Part shown: positions 1 through 6,308 of the stretch, one piece after another | How the letters are laid out: every line of letters starts with the position of its first letter | How positions within the stretch are numbered: position 1 is the stretch's first letter | Assembly: GCA_017420605.1 (NCBI GenBank) | Contig: JAFOIS010000006.1 | Span: forward strand, 1 to 6,571 | Direction: 5' to 3' | DNA from: Lachnospiraceae bacterium | Lineage (GTDB): Bacteria > Bacillota > Clostridia > Lachnospirales > Lachnospiraceae | DNA length: 6,571 nucleotides | Translations under genes and position numbers: made by a program | The notes under the pieces: model-generated | The model's input: only the letters and a program-made list of their open reading frames with translations | Database searches by the model: none | What the model was told of the DNA's origin: nothing

Positions 1-998
1 CGGAGCGGCTCTGCCCGCACCTCAAAACACACAAGATGGCCGCCGTTACGAAGATGCTTCTCGAAGAGGGGATCGACAAGTGCAAGTGCGCGACGATCGC
101 CGAGGCGGAGATGGCGGCCGATGCCGGCATGAAGACCATCGTGCTTGCCTATCCGCTCGTCGGCCCGAATATCGTGCGTTTCCTTGCGATCTCCGCGGCG
201 TATCCGCAGATCACCTTCTATGCGATCGGCGACGATACCGGCGCCGTGGAGATGCTTTCCGAAGCCGCGCAGGAAGCGGAGCAGACGGTTAAGCTCCTTA
301 TGGATATCGATATGGGGCAGCACCGGACGGGCGTGGCTCTTGACGCCGCGAAGGAGAAGTATCTGGCCTGGAACGGTCTGCCCGGGATCGTGATGGCGGG
401 CATGCACTGCTATGACGGCCACCGTCACGAAGGCGATGCCGCCGTGCGGAATGCCGAAGTGGCAAAGGTCGATCCGGCCGTCGCCGCGCTTAAAGAGGCA
501 GTGAGCGCAGAAGGGGCAGACTGCTCGTTCGTCGTTTACGGCGGAACACCGTCCTTCCCCTGCCATACGGCGCAGACGGACGGGTATTTGAGCCCCGGCA
601 CCTGCGTGCTGCAGGACGCCGGCTACCGCGACGCCTACCCGGATCTTTCCTTCACGCCGGCCGCCGCCGTCCTTACCCGGGTGGTCAGCCGTCCGTCGGA
701 ATGCACCTTTACGCTTGACGTCGGCGTCAAGGCGATCGCCTCCGACCCGCCCATCCCGCGCTGCGAGATCGTCGGGTTTGAAGACGCGGAGACGGTCATG
801 CAGAACGAAGAACATCTTGTTCTGCGCGTATCGCCTGAGCGGGCGGCCGATATCCCGCCGATCGGGACTGTGCTCTACGCGCTCCCGATGCATATCTGTC
901 CGACGAGTGCCCTCTATCCTTCCGCGGCAGCGGTCAGGGAAGGGCGTTTCATCGGCTGGTGGGAGGTCACCGCACGCAACCGCAGGATCACATTTTAA
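1..998 (+). CDS. D-threonine aldolase / D-serine dehydratase-like PLP enzyme (5' truncated)
   Basis: This is a fold-type III (alanine racemase-like) PLP enzyme of the DSD1 / D-threonine aldolase family, which cleaves or dehydrates D-beta-hydroxy-alpha-amino acids in the cytosol. The frame is open from base 3, so the true start lies upstream; the ATG at 36 is internal. Bases 15-35 encode PHLKTHK, and by analogy with yeast Dsd1 its first Lys (24-26) is the Schiff-base lysine. Further family motifs follow in order: DMGQHRTGV, GMHCYDGH, YGGTPSF, SPGTCVLQDAG, LDVGVKAIASD. Near the C-terminus, PMHICPT supplies the His (891-893) and Cys (897-899) that bind the divalent metal in relatives. About 332 residues are visible and only some 40-60 N-terminal residues should be missing. 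The IlvD/Edd dehydratase starts 30 bases after the stop with no terminator between, so the two are probably co-transcribed. Aldolase, dehydratase and amino-sugar-acid deaminase activity cannot be told apart by reading. The family call is firm; the substrate is open. Confidence 0.88.
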   Translation, partial: ERLCPHLKTHKMAAVTKMLLEEGIDKCKCATIAEAEMAADAGMKTIVLAYPLVGPNIVRFLAISAAYPQITFYAIGDDTGAVEMLSEAAQEAEQTVKLLMDIDMGQHRTGVALDAAKEKYLAWNGLPGIVMAGMHCYDGHRHEGDAAVRNAEVAKVDPAVAALKEAVSAEGADCSFVVYGGTPSFPCHTAQTDGYLSPGTCVLQDAGYRDAYPDLSFTPAAAVLTRVVSRPSECTFTLDVGVKAIASDPPIPRCEIVGFEDAETVMQNEEHLVLRVSPERAADIPPIGTVLYALPMHICPTSALYPSAAAVREGRFIGWWEVTARNRRITF

Positions 999-1028
999 AG
1001 TTTACATAAGAAAGGATAAGAGGACGCC

Positions 1029-2813
1029 ATGCTGATCAGTCAGGAAACACGAAAACTCTCTCCGGAAATGGACCCGCTGCGCATGGGTATGGGCTGGAAG
1101 GTCGAAGACCTCGGAAAGCCCCAGGTCATGGTCGAGAGCACCTTCGGCGACAGCCACCCCGGCTCCGGCCATCTGGACCAGTTCGTGAAGGAAGCCGTTA
1201 AGGCGGTCAACGAGAACGGCGGCAAGGCCGCGCGCTATTTCGCGACCGACATGTGCGACGGTATCGCGCAGGGCCACGACGGCATCAACTACTCGCTGGC
1301 GCACCGTGACGCCATCACCAACCTGGTAGAGGCGCAGTGCCGCGCGACAACCTTTGACGGCGGCGTCTTCATCGCGAGCTGCGACAAGGCCATGCCGGCC
1401 ATGCTCATGAGTATCGGACGCCTCAAGGATATGCCCGCGGTCGTCGTGACCGGCGGCGTCATGGAGGCGCACGTCCTTCCCGAAAAGTACGTCGAGGACG
1501 ATCCCGGCTGCGCGATCAACGAACTGCTGACGCTCGAGCAGATCGGCAAATTCGCGGCGCAGTACGAACGGAAAGAGATTCCGCTCGAGCAGCTGGAATA
1601 CTATAAGCACCATGCCTGCCCGTCCTGCGGCGCCTGCTCGTTCATGGGCACGGCCTCCACGATGCAGGTCATGGCGGAGGCGCTGGGACTCATGCTCCCG
1701 GGCACGGCGCTCATGCCGGCGACCGCGCCGGAGCTGAAGCAGGCGGCCTACGACGCCGGCAAACAGCTCATGGCCCTGATCGAAAAAGGACTCACCTCGA
1801 AAGACATCGTCGATATGCGGAGTTTCGAGAACGCGATCATCGTGCATGCCGCCATTTCCGGTTCCACGAACGCGCTCATGCACATTCCGGCGATCGCGCA
1901 TGAGTTCGGCTTCACGATCGACGCCGATACCTTCGACCGCATGCACCGCGGCGCGCATTATCTGCTCAACATCCGTCCGGCGGGCGACTGGCCGGCACAG
2001 TACTTCTATTATGCGGGCGGCGTACCGCGCATCATGGAGGAGATCAAGTCCATGCTGCACCTCGACGCCATGACCGTGACCGGGAAGACGCTCGGCGAAA
2101 ACCTCGAAGAACTGAAGAAGAACGGCTTTTACGAGCACTGCGACGCGATCCTTGCGGAAAAGAGCAGGGTCATCGGCCGGGAGATCAAGCGTACGGACAT
2201 CATCCGCACCTTCGAAGAGCCGATCGGCACAGACGGCACCATCGCGATCCTGCGCGGCAACCTCGCACCGGAAGGGTGCGTGATCAAGCACTCCGCCTGC
2301 CCGAAGAATATGTTCAAAGCCACGCTCCGCGCAAAGCCCTTCGACTCTGAAGAAGAGTGCATCGACGCCGTGCTGCACGGCCGTGTCGAGCCGGGCGACG
2401 CGATCTTTATCCGCTATGAAGGCCCGCGCGGCAGCGGTATGCCGGAAATGTTCTACACCGGCGAGGCGATCTGCTCCGACCAGAAGCTCGCGGCTTCGGT
2501 CGCACTGATCACGGACGGCCGTTTCTCCGGCGCGAGCCGCGGTCCGGTCATCGGCCACGTCAGCCCCGAAGCGGCGGCAGGCGGACCGATCGCCCTGGTC
2601 GAGGAAGGCGACATCATCGAACTCGACGTCGAGAAGCGGTACCTTGCCATCACAGGCGTCAAGGGCGAACCGAAGACGCCGGAAGAGATGGACGCGATCC
2701 TTGCGGAACGCAAAAAGAACTGGAAGGGCTTTACTTCCAAGTATACGCACGGCCTGCTGAAGTTCTACAGCCAGCATGCCGTGAGCGCCATGAAGGGCGC
2801 CTATATGGATTAA
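1029..2813 (+). CDS. IlvD/Edd-family sugar-acid dehydratase (594 aa)
   Basis: This is an iron-sulfur dehydratase that removes water from a 2,3-dihydroxy acid to give a 2-keto-3-deoxy acid. Visible family motifs are CDKAMP (Cys118, with Lys120 at the position carbamylated in relatives), [14 protein letters not shown] (residues 197-210, Cys203 at the cluster position), [19 protein letters not shown] (273-291) and [11 protein letters not shown] (495-505), whose Ser500 aligns with the catalytic serine. The usual first cluster cysteine is absent: that stretch reads [10 protein letters not shown] (41-50). Instead there is MCDGIAQGH with Cys76, a Cys also found in Edd and YjhG-type proteins. GMGW near residue 20 and EGCVIKHSA (415-423) also recall YjhG. 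From this I infer an aldonate or other sugar-acid substrate rather than branched-chain amino-acid synthesis. The ATG is preceded by AGAGGA at 1019-1024. A long open frame on the opposite strand is only a codon-bias shadow. The family is near certain; the substrate is unknown. Confidence 0.93.
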   Translation: MLISQETRKLSPEMDPLRMGMGWKVEDLGKPQVMVESTFGDSHPGSGHLDQFVKEAVKAVNENGGKAARYFATDMCDGIAQGHDGINYSLAHRDAITNLVEAQCRATTFDGGVFIASCDKAMPAMLMSIGRLKDMPAVVVTGGVMEAHVLPEKYVEDDPGCAINELLTLEQIGKFAAQYERKEIPLEQLEYYKHHACPSCGACSFMGTASTMQVMAEALGLMLPGTALMPATAPELKQAAYDAGKQLMALIEKGLTSKDIVDMRSFENAIIVHAAISGSTNALMHIPAIAHEFGFTIDADTFDRMHRGAHYLLNIRPAGDWPAQYFYYAGGVPRIMEEIKSMLHLDAMTVTGKTLGENLEELKKNGFYEHCDAILAEKSRVIGREIKRTDIIRTFEEPIGTDGTIAILRGNLAPEGCVIKHSACPKNMFKATLRAKPFDSEEECIDAVLHGRVEPGDAIFIRYEGPRGSGMPEMFYTGEAICSDQKLAASVALITDGRFSGASRGPVIGHVSPEAAAGGPIALVEEGDIIELDVEKRYLAITGVKGEPKTPEEMDAILAERKKNWKGFTSKYTHGLLKFYSQHAVSAMKGAYMD

Positions 2814-2830
2814 GATCCGGAAAGACGGAT

Positions 2831-2866
2831 GACCGGGCTGGGGCGGAAGCCTCCGCCCGGTCTTTT
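2831..2866 (+). terminator. Intrinsic terminator after the dehydratase gene
   Basis: An 8-bp perfect stem pairs GACCGGGC (2831-2838) with GCCCGGTC (2855-2862). A few further G-C/G-U pairs can form inside, and TTTT (2863-2866) follows. It begins 17 bases after the stop codon, the expected position for ending the aldolase-dehydratase unit. An alternative inner stem, GGGCGGA/TCCGCCC (2841-2847 with 2852-2858), is mutually exclusive with the outer one. The U-tract is short, so efficiency may be moderate. Confidence 0.7.
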
Positions 2867-2870
2867 CATC

Positions 2871-2886
2871 TGCCGGCTCCCCGGCA
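2871..2886 (+). repeat. Short GC-rich inverted repeat behind the terminator
   Basis: TGCCGG (2871-2876) and CCGGCA (2881-2886) form a 6-bp stem with a CTCC loop, followed by TTT. It sits directly behind the main terminator and could be a weak backup or simply chance in GC-rich DNA. Confidence 0.35.
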
Positions 2887-2892
2887 TTTGCC

Positions 2893-2914
2893 GAAACGGT
2901 AAGAGGGAAACGGT
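2893..2914. repeat. Direct repeat of GAAACGGT upstream of the candidate promoter
   Basis: Two exact copies of the 8-mer GAAACGGT occur at 2893-2900 and 2907-2914, a period of 14 bases, ending 10 bases before the candidate -35 box. Such a placement is compatible with an activator or other DNA-binding site, but two copies of an 8-mer can also arise by chance. Confidence 0.4.
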
Positions 2915-2924
2915 CATCTCTTCA

Positions 2925-2953
2925 TAGACGGCTGGCGGAAAATGATGTATAGT
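2925..2953 (+). promoter_or_regulatory. Candidate sigma-70-type promoter for the phosphofructokinase gene
   Basis: A TATAGT box at 2948-2953 (five of six to TATAAT) lies 17 bases downstream of TAGACG at 2925-2930 (four of six to TTGACA). It is in the most AT-rich part of an otherwise GC-rich intergenic region, after a terminator and about 77 bases before the start codon. Transcription would begin near 2960 and give a leader of roughly 70 bases that contains the hairpin at 2970-2991. This is a consensus match by eye only. Confidence 0.45.
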
Positions 2954-2969
2954 GTTAGAAGAAGAATTG

Positions 2970-2991
2970 CGGTCCGCAGTCTGCCGGACCG
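2970..2991 (+). promoter_or_regulatory. Leader hairpin (7-bp perfect inverted repeat)
   Basis: CGGTCCG (2970-2976) and CGGACCG (2985-2991) are exact reverse complements around an 8-base loop. The nested GCAG/CTGC at 2976-2984 allows an alternative pairing. The element falls between the candidate promoter and the ribosome binding site of the phosphofructokinase gene and has no U-tract after it, so it is not an intrinsic terminator. It could be an operator palindrome, a leader RNA structure or an mRNA-stabilising stem. Confidence 0.5.
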
Positions 2992-3015
2992 AAGGCATAA
3001 CGACAAGGAAAGGTC

Positions 3016-3022
3016 AAAGGAG
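3016..3022 (+). promoter_or_regulatory. Shine-Dalgarno site that fixes the phosphofructokinase start
   Basis: AAAGGAG stands 7 bases before the ATG at 3030. The reading frame is open further upstream (an earlier ATG lies at 2952), but that ATG overlaps the candidate -10 box and its extension would translate the leader hairpin. The start at 3030 is therefore preferred. Confidence 0.85.
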
Positions 3023-3029
3023 AAAAAAC

Positions 3030-4685
3030 ATGATCTCAGCACTGCAGAAAGAAAGACTGAAATACTGCCCGAAGCTTCCGGGAATGCTCCGGAACGGCAT
3101 CGCGGAGATCTCCCTTCAGGAAGGGGAGAAAACGGAGAGCGTAGCGGATCAGGAAAAGATCGCGGCGCTGTTCCCGAATACCTACGGGGAACGCGAAGTG
3201 ATCTTCGTGAAGGGACAGAACACCTCCGTACCGAAGAAGCAGGTCGTCGGCGTGATCCTTTCCGGCGGACAGGCGCCGGGTGGCCACAACGTCGTCTGCG
3301 GTCTTTACGATGCGCTGAAGGCAACGGATCCGGAGAACGTCCTCATCGGCTTCAAGGGCGGCCCGAGCGGTCTTCTGGATGACAAATACATCATTTTCGA
3401 CGACGAATACATCGACCGGTTCCGCAATACCGGCGGTTTCGACATCATCGGCTCCGGCCGCACGAAACTGGAGACGAAAGAGCAGTTTGCAGTGGCGGCG
3501 GAAGTCTGCAAAAAGCACGGCATCACGGCCATCGTGATCATCGGCGGCGACGACTCCAACACGAACGCGGCGGTCCTCGCTGAGTATTTCGCGGCGGAAG
3601 GCACGGGCGTGCAGGTGATCGGCTGCCCGAAGACCATCGACGGCGATCTCAAGAACGACGACATCGAGTGCTCCTTCGGCTTCGATACCGCGACCAAGAC
3701 CTACAGCGAACTCATCGGCAACATCGAGCGCGACTGCAACTCCGCGAAGAAATACTGGCACTTCATCAAGGTCATGGGCCGTTCCGCTTCGCACGTCGCG
3801 CTGGAATGCGCGCTGCAGACCCAGCCGAACATCTGCCTTGTCGGCGAAGAAGTCGCCGCGAAGAAGATGTCGCTTTCAGAGATCGCCGATTACATCGCCG
3901 ACGCCGTCGAAAAGAGAGCGGAGAAGGGCATGAACTTCGGTGTCGCGATCATCCCGGAAGGCATCGTGGAATTCGTACCGGAATTCAAGGTCCTCATTGC
4001 GGAGATCAACGAACTCCTCGCCGGCAGCAAGGCGGACGCGTTCAACGCGCTTGCGACCTGGCCGGAGAAATACGCGTTCATCGAGCAGGGGCTCACGAAG
4101 GAATCGATGGCGGTCTTCGCGATCCTGCCGGAATCGATCCAGCAGCAGCTCTTCCTCGAAAGAGACCCGCACGGCAACGTCCAGGTCTCGCTCATCGAGT
4201 CTGAAAAACTGTTCGCCGCGATGGTCAAGGCAAAACTTGCCGAACGGAAGAAAGCCGGCACCTACAAGGGCAAATTCTCGACGCAGCATCATTTCTTCGG
4301 TTATGAAGGCCGCTGCGCGTTCCCGTCGAATTTCGACGCGGATTACTGCTACTCGCTCGGCTACAACGCTTTCATGCTGATCCAGTACGGCTGCAACGGG
4401 TATCTTTCCAAGGTTTCGAACCTTAAGGCACCGGCCGAGGAATGGGTAGCGGGCGGCATGCCGATCACCAAGATGATGAACATGGAAAGACGCCACGGCG
4501 AAGACAAGCCGGTCATCCGCAAGGCGCTCGTCGAGCTGGACGGCAAGCCGTTCAAGTATTTCGAAGAACACCGCGCCGTCTGGGCGGAAGAGACCTCGTA
4601 TCTCTATCCGGGCGCGATCCAGTACTTCGGACCGTCGGAAGTCTGCGACCAGCCCACGAAGACGCTGGCTCTGGAAAAAGGCTGA
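3030..4685 (+). CDS. pfp: Pyrophosphate-dependent 6-phosphofructokinase, long type (551 aa)
   Basis: This enzyme converts fructose 6-phosphate and PPi to fructose 1,6-bisphosphate and Pi, reversibly, in cytosolic glycolysis/gluconeogenesis. PPi specificity is readable: GGDDSN (172-177) has Asp where ATP enzymes have the Gly of GGDGS, and PKTIDGDL (200-207) has Lys where ATP enzymes read PGTIDND. Other phosphofructokinase motifs are [11 protein letters not shown] (77-87), [11 protein letters not shown] (249-259, substrate binding), PEG (309-311) and YEGR (425-428). The length of about 550 residues fits the long PPi-PFK clade, related to the plant beta-subunit and common in spirochaetes, Bacteroidota and Clostridia, rather than the short bacterial PfkA of about 320. 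The start at 3030 rests on AAAGGAG seven bases upstream. The gene appears to be a single-gene unit, with a candidate promoter at 2925-2953 and a strong terminator after it. Codon use is strongly biased and nearly free of TTA, CTA and TCA, consistent with high expression. Confidence 0.95.
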   Translation: MISALQKERLKYCPKLPGMLRNGIAEISLQEGEKTESVADQEKIAALFPNTYGEREVIFVKGQNTSVPKKQVVGVILSGGQAPGGHNVVCGLYDALKATDPENVLIGFKGGPSGLLDDKYIIFDDEYIDRFRNTGGFDIIGSGRTKLETKEQFAVAAEVCKKHGITAIVIIGGDDSNTNAAVLAEYFAAEGTGVQVIGCPKTIDGDLKNDDIECSFGFDTATKTYSELIGNIERDCNSAKKYWHFIKVMGRSASHVALECALQTQPNICLVGEEVAAKKMSLSEIADYIADAVEKRAEKGMNFGVAIIPEGIVEFVPEFKVLIAEINELLAGSKADAFNALATWPEKYAFIEQGLTKESMAVFAILPESIQQQLFLERDPHGNVQVSLIESEKLFAAMVKAKLAERKKAGTYKGKFSTQHHFFGYEGRCAFPSNFDADYCYSLGYNAFMLIQYGCNGYLSKVSNLKAPAEEWVAGGMPITKMMNMERRHGEDKPVIRKALVELDGKPFKYFEEHRAVWAEETSYLYPGAIQYFGPSEVCDQPTKTLALEKG

Positions 4686-4705
4686 TCATAAAGAAGGATC
4701 CTGTG

Positions 4706-4745
4706 AAAGGACCGCGTGTCGGAAAAGGACAGGCGGTCCTTTTTG
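4706..4745 (+). terminator. Intrinsic terminator after the phosphofructokinase gene
   Basis: A perfect 10-bp stem pairs AAAGGACCGC (4706-4715) with GCGGTCCTTT (4733-4742). An inner TGTC/GACA helix (4717-4720 with 4728-4731) closes most of the loop, and the T-run spans 4740-4744. It starts 20 bases after the stop codon. I see no convincing promoter between it and the next gene at 4802, so some read-through, or a promoter not recognisable by eye, is needed for the following cluster. Confidence 0.85.
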
Positions 4746-4769
4746 AAAAGCGGAAAAGAGAAGAAGCCC

Positions 4770-4790
4770 GCGGCAGGCCTTACGTGCCGC
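4770..4790 (+). promoter_or_regulatory. Hairpin abutting the ribosome binding site of the 6PGDH-like gene
   Basis: GCGGCA (4770-4775) and TGCCGC (4785-4790) form a 6-bp, mostly G-C stem with a 9-base loop. The very next base begins the Shine-Dalgarno sequence AAAGGAG. CCTT in the loop (4778-4781) could instead pair with AAGG of the Shine-Dalgarno site (4792-4795), an alternative fold that would mask it. The position suggests control of translation initiation, but no known riboswitch or protein-binding RNA motif is recognised. Confidence 0.4.
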
Positions 4791-4797
4791 AAAGGAG
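4791..4797 (+). promoter_or_regulatory. Shine-Dalgarno site that fixes the 6PGDH-like start
   Basis: AAAGGAG lies 4 bases before the ATG at 4802. The same frame is open back to 4442, inside the phosphofructokinase gene, but the Rossmann motif of the product begins seven residues after the 4802 ATG, as expected for an N-terminal NAD(P)-binding domain. Confidence 0.85.
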
Positions 4798-4801
4798 TTA
4801 T

Positions 4802-5698
4802 ATGAAGCTTGGTTTTGTGGGACTCGGAAAAATGGGACTCCCTATGTCGGGAAGACTTGCAGATCACGGTCATACCGTATACGGCTATGACGCCGTCCCG
4901 GCCGTGGCGGAAAAGGCGGCGGAAAGGGGCGTCATTTTCGTGAAGGATTTTGCCGCGATGGCGGAAGCGCTGGGAGAAAATGCCGTCGTCTGGGTGCAGA
5001 CGCCTCCCGGAAAGATCACGAACGACGTGATCGCGGCCCTTGCGGAGGCGCTGCCGGCCGGAAGCCTTATCGTCGACGGCGGCAATTCCGATTTCCGCGA
5101 CAGCCGTAAGAACGGGGAGATGCTTGCGCAGAAGGGGATCCATTTCGTCGACTGCGGCGTGTCGGGCGGCGTGAACGGCGCGAAAAACGGTGCGGGGCTC
5201 CTCGTCGGCGCGACGCAGGAAGACTATGAAAAACTCCTTCCGGCCTTTGAGGCGCTGGCAGCGCCGGACGGATACCGGCATGTGGGCGGCCCGGGCGCGG
5301 GACATTTCTCGAAAATGGTCCACAACGCCGTGGAATACGCGATCATGGAAGCCTATGCCGAAGGCTATGAGCTCATGAAGAAGTCGGACATCGAGGTGGA
5401 TATCCTCTCTGCCATGGAAGCCTGGCAGAAGTGCAGCATCCGGAGTTTCCTGCTTGACGAGATGATCGAGGCGCTCCGGCCGGACGTCGATCTGGACGAC
5501 GTGATCGGCGTTGTGGCCGATTCGGGCATGGGCCGCTGGGCGCAGGAAGAGGCGATCCGTCTCCGCGTACCGACGCCGGTCCTGTCCATGAGTCTGCAGG
5601 CGCGGTTCCGCAGCCAGGAAGAGGAGAGCCCGGCCATGAAGAGCCTTGCGGCCCTGCGCGGCGTGATCGGCGGCCATCCGGTAAAAAGAAAAGCATGA
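4802..5698 (+). CDS. 6-phosphogluconate dehydrogenase-like protein, short NAD-type (298 aa)
   Basis: The family oxidises 6-phosphogluconate at C3 and decarboxylates it to ribulose 5-phosphate. Residues 1-12 carry the Rossmann fingerprint GLGKMG (7-12). Asp30 at the end of the second strand replaces the Asn-Arg seen in NADP enzymes, which points to NAD+. Substrate and catalytic motifs follow: VDGGNSDFRDS (91-101), CGVSGGVNGAKNG (118-130) and GHFSKMVHNAVEY (167-179), with Lys171 as the catalytic base. The C-terminal helical part ends with GRWAQEEAI and SLQARFRS (264-271). At 298 residues it belongs to the short GndA/YqeC-like class, against about 470 for E. coli Gnd, and lacks the long C-terminal extension. 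The SIS-domain gene follows after 19 bases, so the two are probably co-translated from one mRNA. The family is certain. 6-Phosphogluconate is the most likely substrate, but a related phosphorylated aldonate remains possible. Confidence 0.92.
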   Translation: MKLGFVGLGKMGLPMSGRLADHGHTVYGYDAVPAVAEKAAERGVIFVKDFAAMAEALGENAVVWVQTPPGKITNDVIAALAEALPAGSLIVDGGNSDFRDSRKNGEMLAQKGIHFVDCGVSGGVNGAKNGAGLLVGATQEDYEKLLPAFEALAAPDGYRHVGGPGAGHFSKMVHNAVEYAIMEAYAEGYELMKKSDIEVDILSAMEAWQKCSIRSFLLDEMIEALRPDVDLDDVIGVVADSGMGRWAQEEAIRLRVPTPVLSMSLQARFRSQEEESPAMKSLAALRGVIGGHPVKRKA

Positions 5699-5717
5699 CC
5701 GGAGAGGAGATAAAAGA

Positions 5718-6254
5718 ATGCTGAATATACAGAACCGCATTTATGAGATCGTGGACGAACTCCGCGCGATCGCGGAAGTCGTATCCGAAGAAGAACTGGA
5801 AAAAGCGGCGGAGATGATCCTTGATGCGCGGAAGGTCGTGTTCACGGCCCAGGGCAGGAGCGGAAACTCCGCACGGAGCCTCGTATGCCGGATGATGCAC
5901 GTCGGCATCGACGTCCATATGGCCGGGCAGCCGGACACGCCGGCGATCGGCGAAGGCGACCTTCTTATCGCGGTCTCTTCCTCGGCAGGCACGAAGATCA
6001 CGCTGAACCATCTGGAAACGGCACGGAAGGCAGGTGCAAAAACGCTCCTCATCACCGCGAAGGACAACGTCAGGGAGCTTGCGGATGAGATCCTCTGCAT
6101 TCCGGCGAAGACAAAAGTGCCGTCCGACCAGCACGCGGGAAGCCTGTTCGAGCAGAGCGTCCTCGTGATCGGCGACGCGGTCTGCTGGTATCTCATGCAG
6201 AAGACGGGCGTCAGCACGGAACTGATGAACAGGCGTCACGCGAATCTTCAGTAA
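5718..6254 (+). CDS. 6-phospho-3-hexuloisomerase-like SIS-domain protein (178 aa)
   Basis: This is a single-domain sugar isomerase (SIS) protein of the HxlB/PHI type. Characterised members convert 3-hexulose 6-phosphate to fructose 6-phosphate in the ribulose-monophosphate pathway. Family marks in order are GRSGNSAR (46-53), MMHVGIDVHMAG (59-70), DLLIAVSSSAGT (81-92, the phosphate-binding loop), PAKTK (129-133), GSLFEQ (141-146) and the C-terminal signature MNRRHANLQ (170-178). Length matches the family, usually about 180-190. The phosphate loop reads SSSAGT where typical HxlB proteins have SGSGET, so the Glu is missing, and QHAGSLFEQ replaces the commoner PMGSLFEQ. AGGAG (5705-5709) lies 8 bases before the ATG. 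No hexulose-phosphate synthase is in the window; the neighbours are the 6PGDH-like gene and an FGGY kinase. It may therefore act on a different ketose phosphate. The fold and family are firm, the reaction less so. Confidence 0.85.
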   Translation: MLNIQNRIYEIVDELRAIAEVVSEEELEKAAEMILDARKVVFTAQGRSGNSARSLVCRMMHVGIDVHMAGQPDTPAIGEGDLLIAVSSSAGTKITLNHLETARKAGAKTLLITAKDNVRELADEILCIPAKTKVPSDQHAGSLFEQSVLVIGDAVCWYLMQKTGVSTELMNRRHANLQ

Positions 6255-6259
6255 ACGGC

Positions 6260-6295
6260 AAGGGTTTCGGTCTTGATCGGAGCCCTTTTTCTTTT
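6260..6295 (+). terminator. Strong terminator-like hairpin before the kinase gene
   Basis: Bases 6260-6271 pair with 6276-6287 as a continuous 12-bp stem (three G-U pairs) closed by a CTTG tetraloop. A U-rich tract follows immediately, TTTTTCTTTT at 6286-6295. It begins six bases after the SIS gene stop. The kinase Shine-Dalgarno site (GGGAGG, 6296-6301) starts right after the tract, leaving no room for a promoter downstream of the hairpin, so the kinase should be expressed by read-through or from a promoter upstream of the hairpin. Confidence 0.8.
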
Positions 6296-6308
6296 GGGAG
6301 GTCTTCAC

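Noticed and set aside
1002..2777. A 591-codon open frame on the - strand covering the whole dehydratase gene
   Set aside because: It is in codon register with the sense gene, so its stops would need sense TTA, CTA or TCA codons, which this biased gene avoids. The sense product has complete family motifs; the antisense product has none and is rich in Arg, Ala and His as expected for a shadow.
1029..2813. Plain ilvD (dihydroxy-acid dehydratase of valine/isoleucine synthesis)
   Set aside because: The cysteine pattern, the MCDG and GMGW segments, and the absence of any branched-chain amino-acid gene nearby point to the sugar-acid branch of the family.
2952..3029. An N-terminal extension of the phosphofructokinase from the ATG at 2952
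   Set aside because: It would translate the presumed promoter -10 box and leader hairpin; a strong Shine-Dalgarno site supports 3030 and the resulting length fits the family.
2867..3029. A known riboswitch class in the phosphofructokinase leader
   Set aside because: Only a simple 7-bp hairpin is visible; I recognise no conserved core of a known riboswitch.
2942..3382. A + strand open frame of 146 codons overlapping the start of the phosphofructokinase gene
   Set aside because: It is out of frame with a clear gene, has low-complexity Arg/Gly-rich composition and lacks its own Shine-Dalgarno site.
4442..4801. Upstream extension of the 6PGDH-like frame from 4442
   Set aside because: It overlaps the phosphofructokinase gene and crosses the terminator; the Rossmann fold and Shine-Dalgarno site place the start at 4802.
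3036..5740. Further long - strand open frames opposite the phosphofructokinase and 6PGDH-like genes
   Set aside because: They have the same register effect; the one over the phosphofructokinase gene breaks at its TCA codon near 3877. No recognisable protein motifs.
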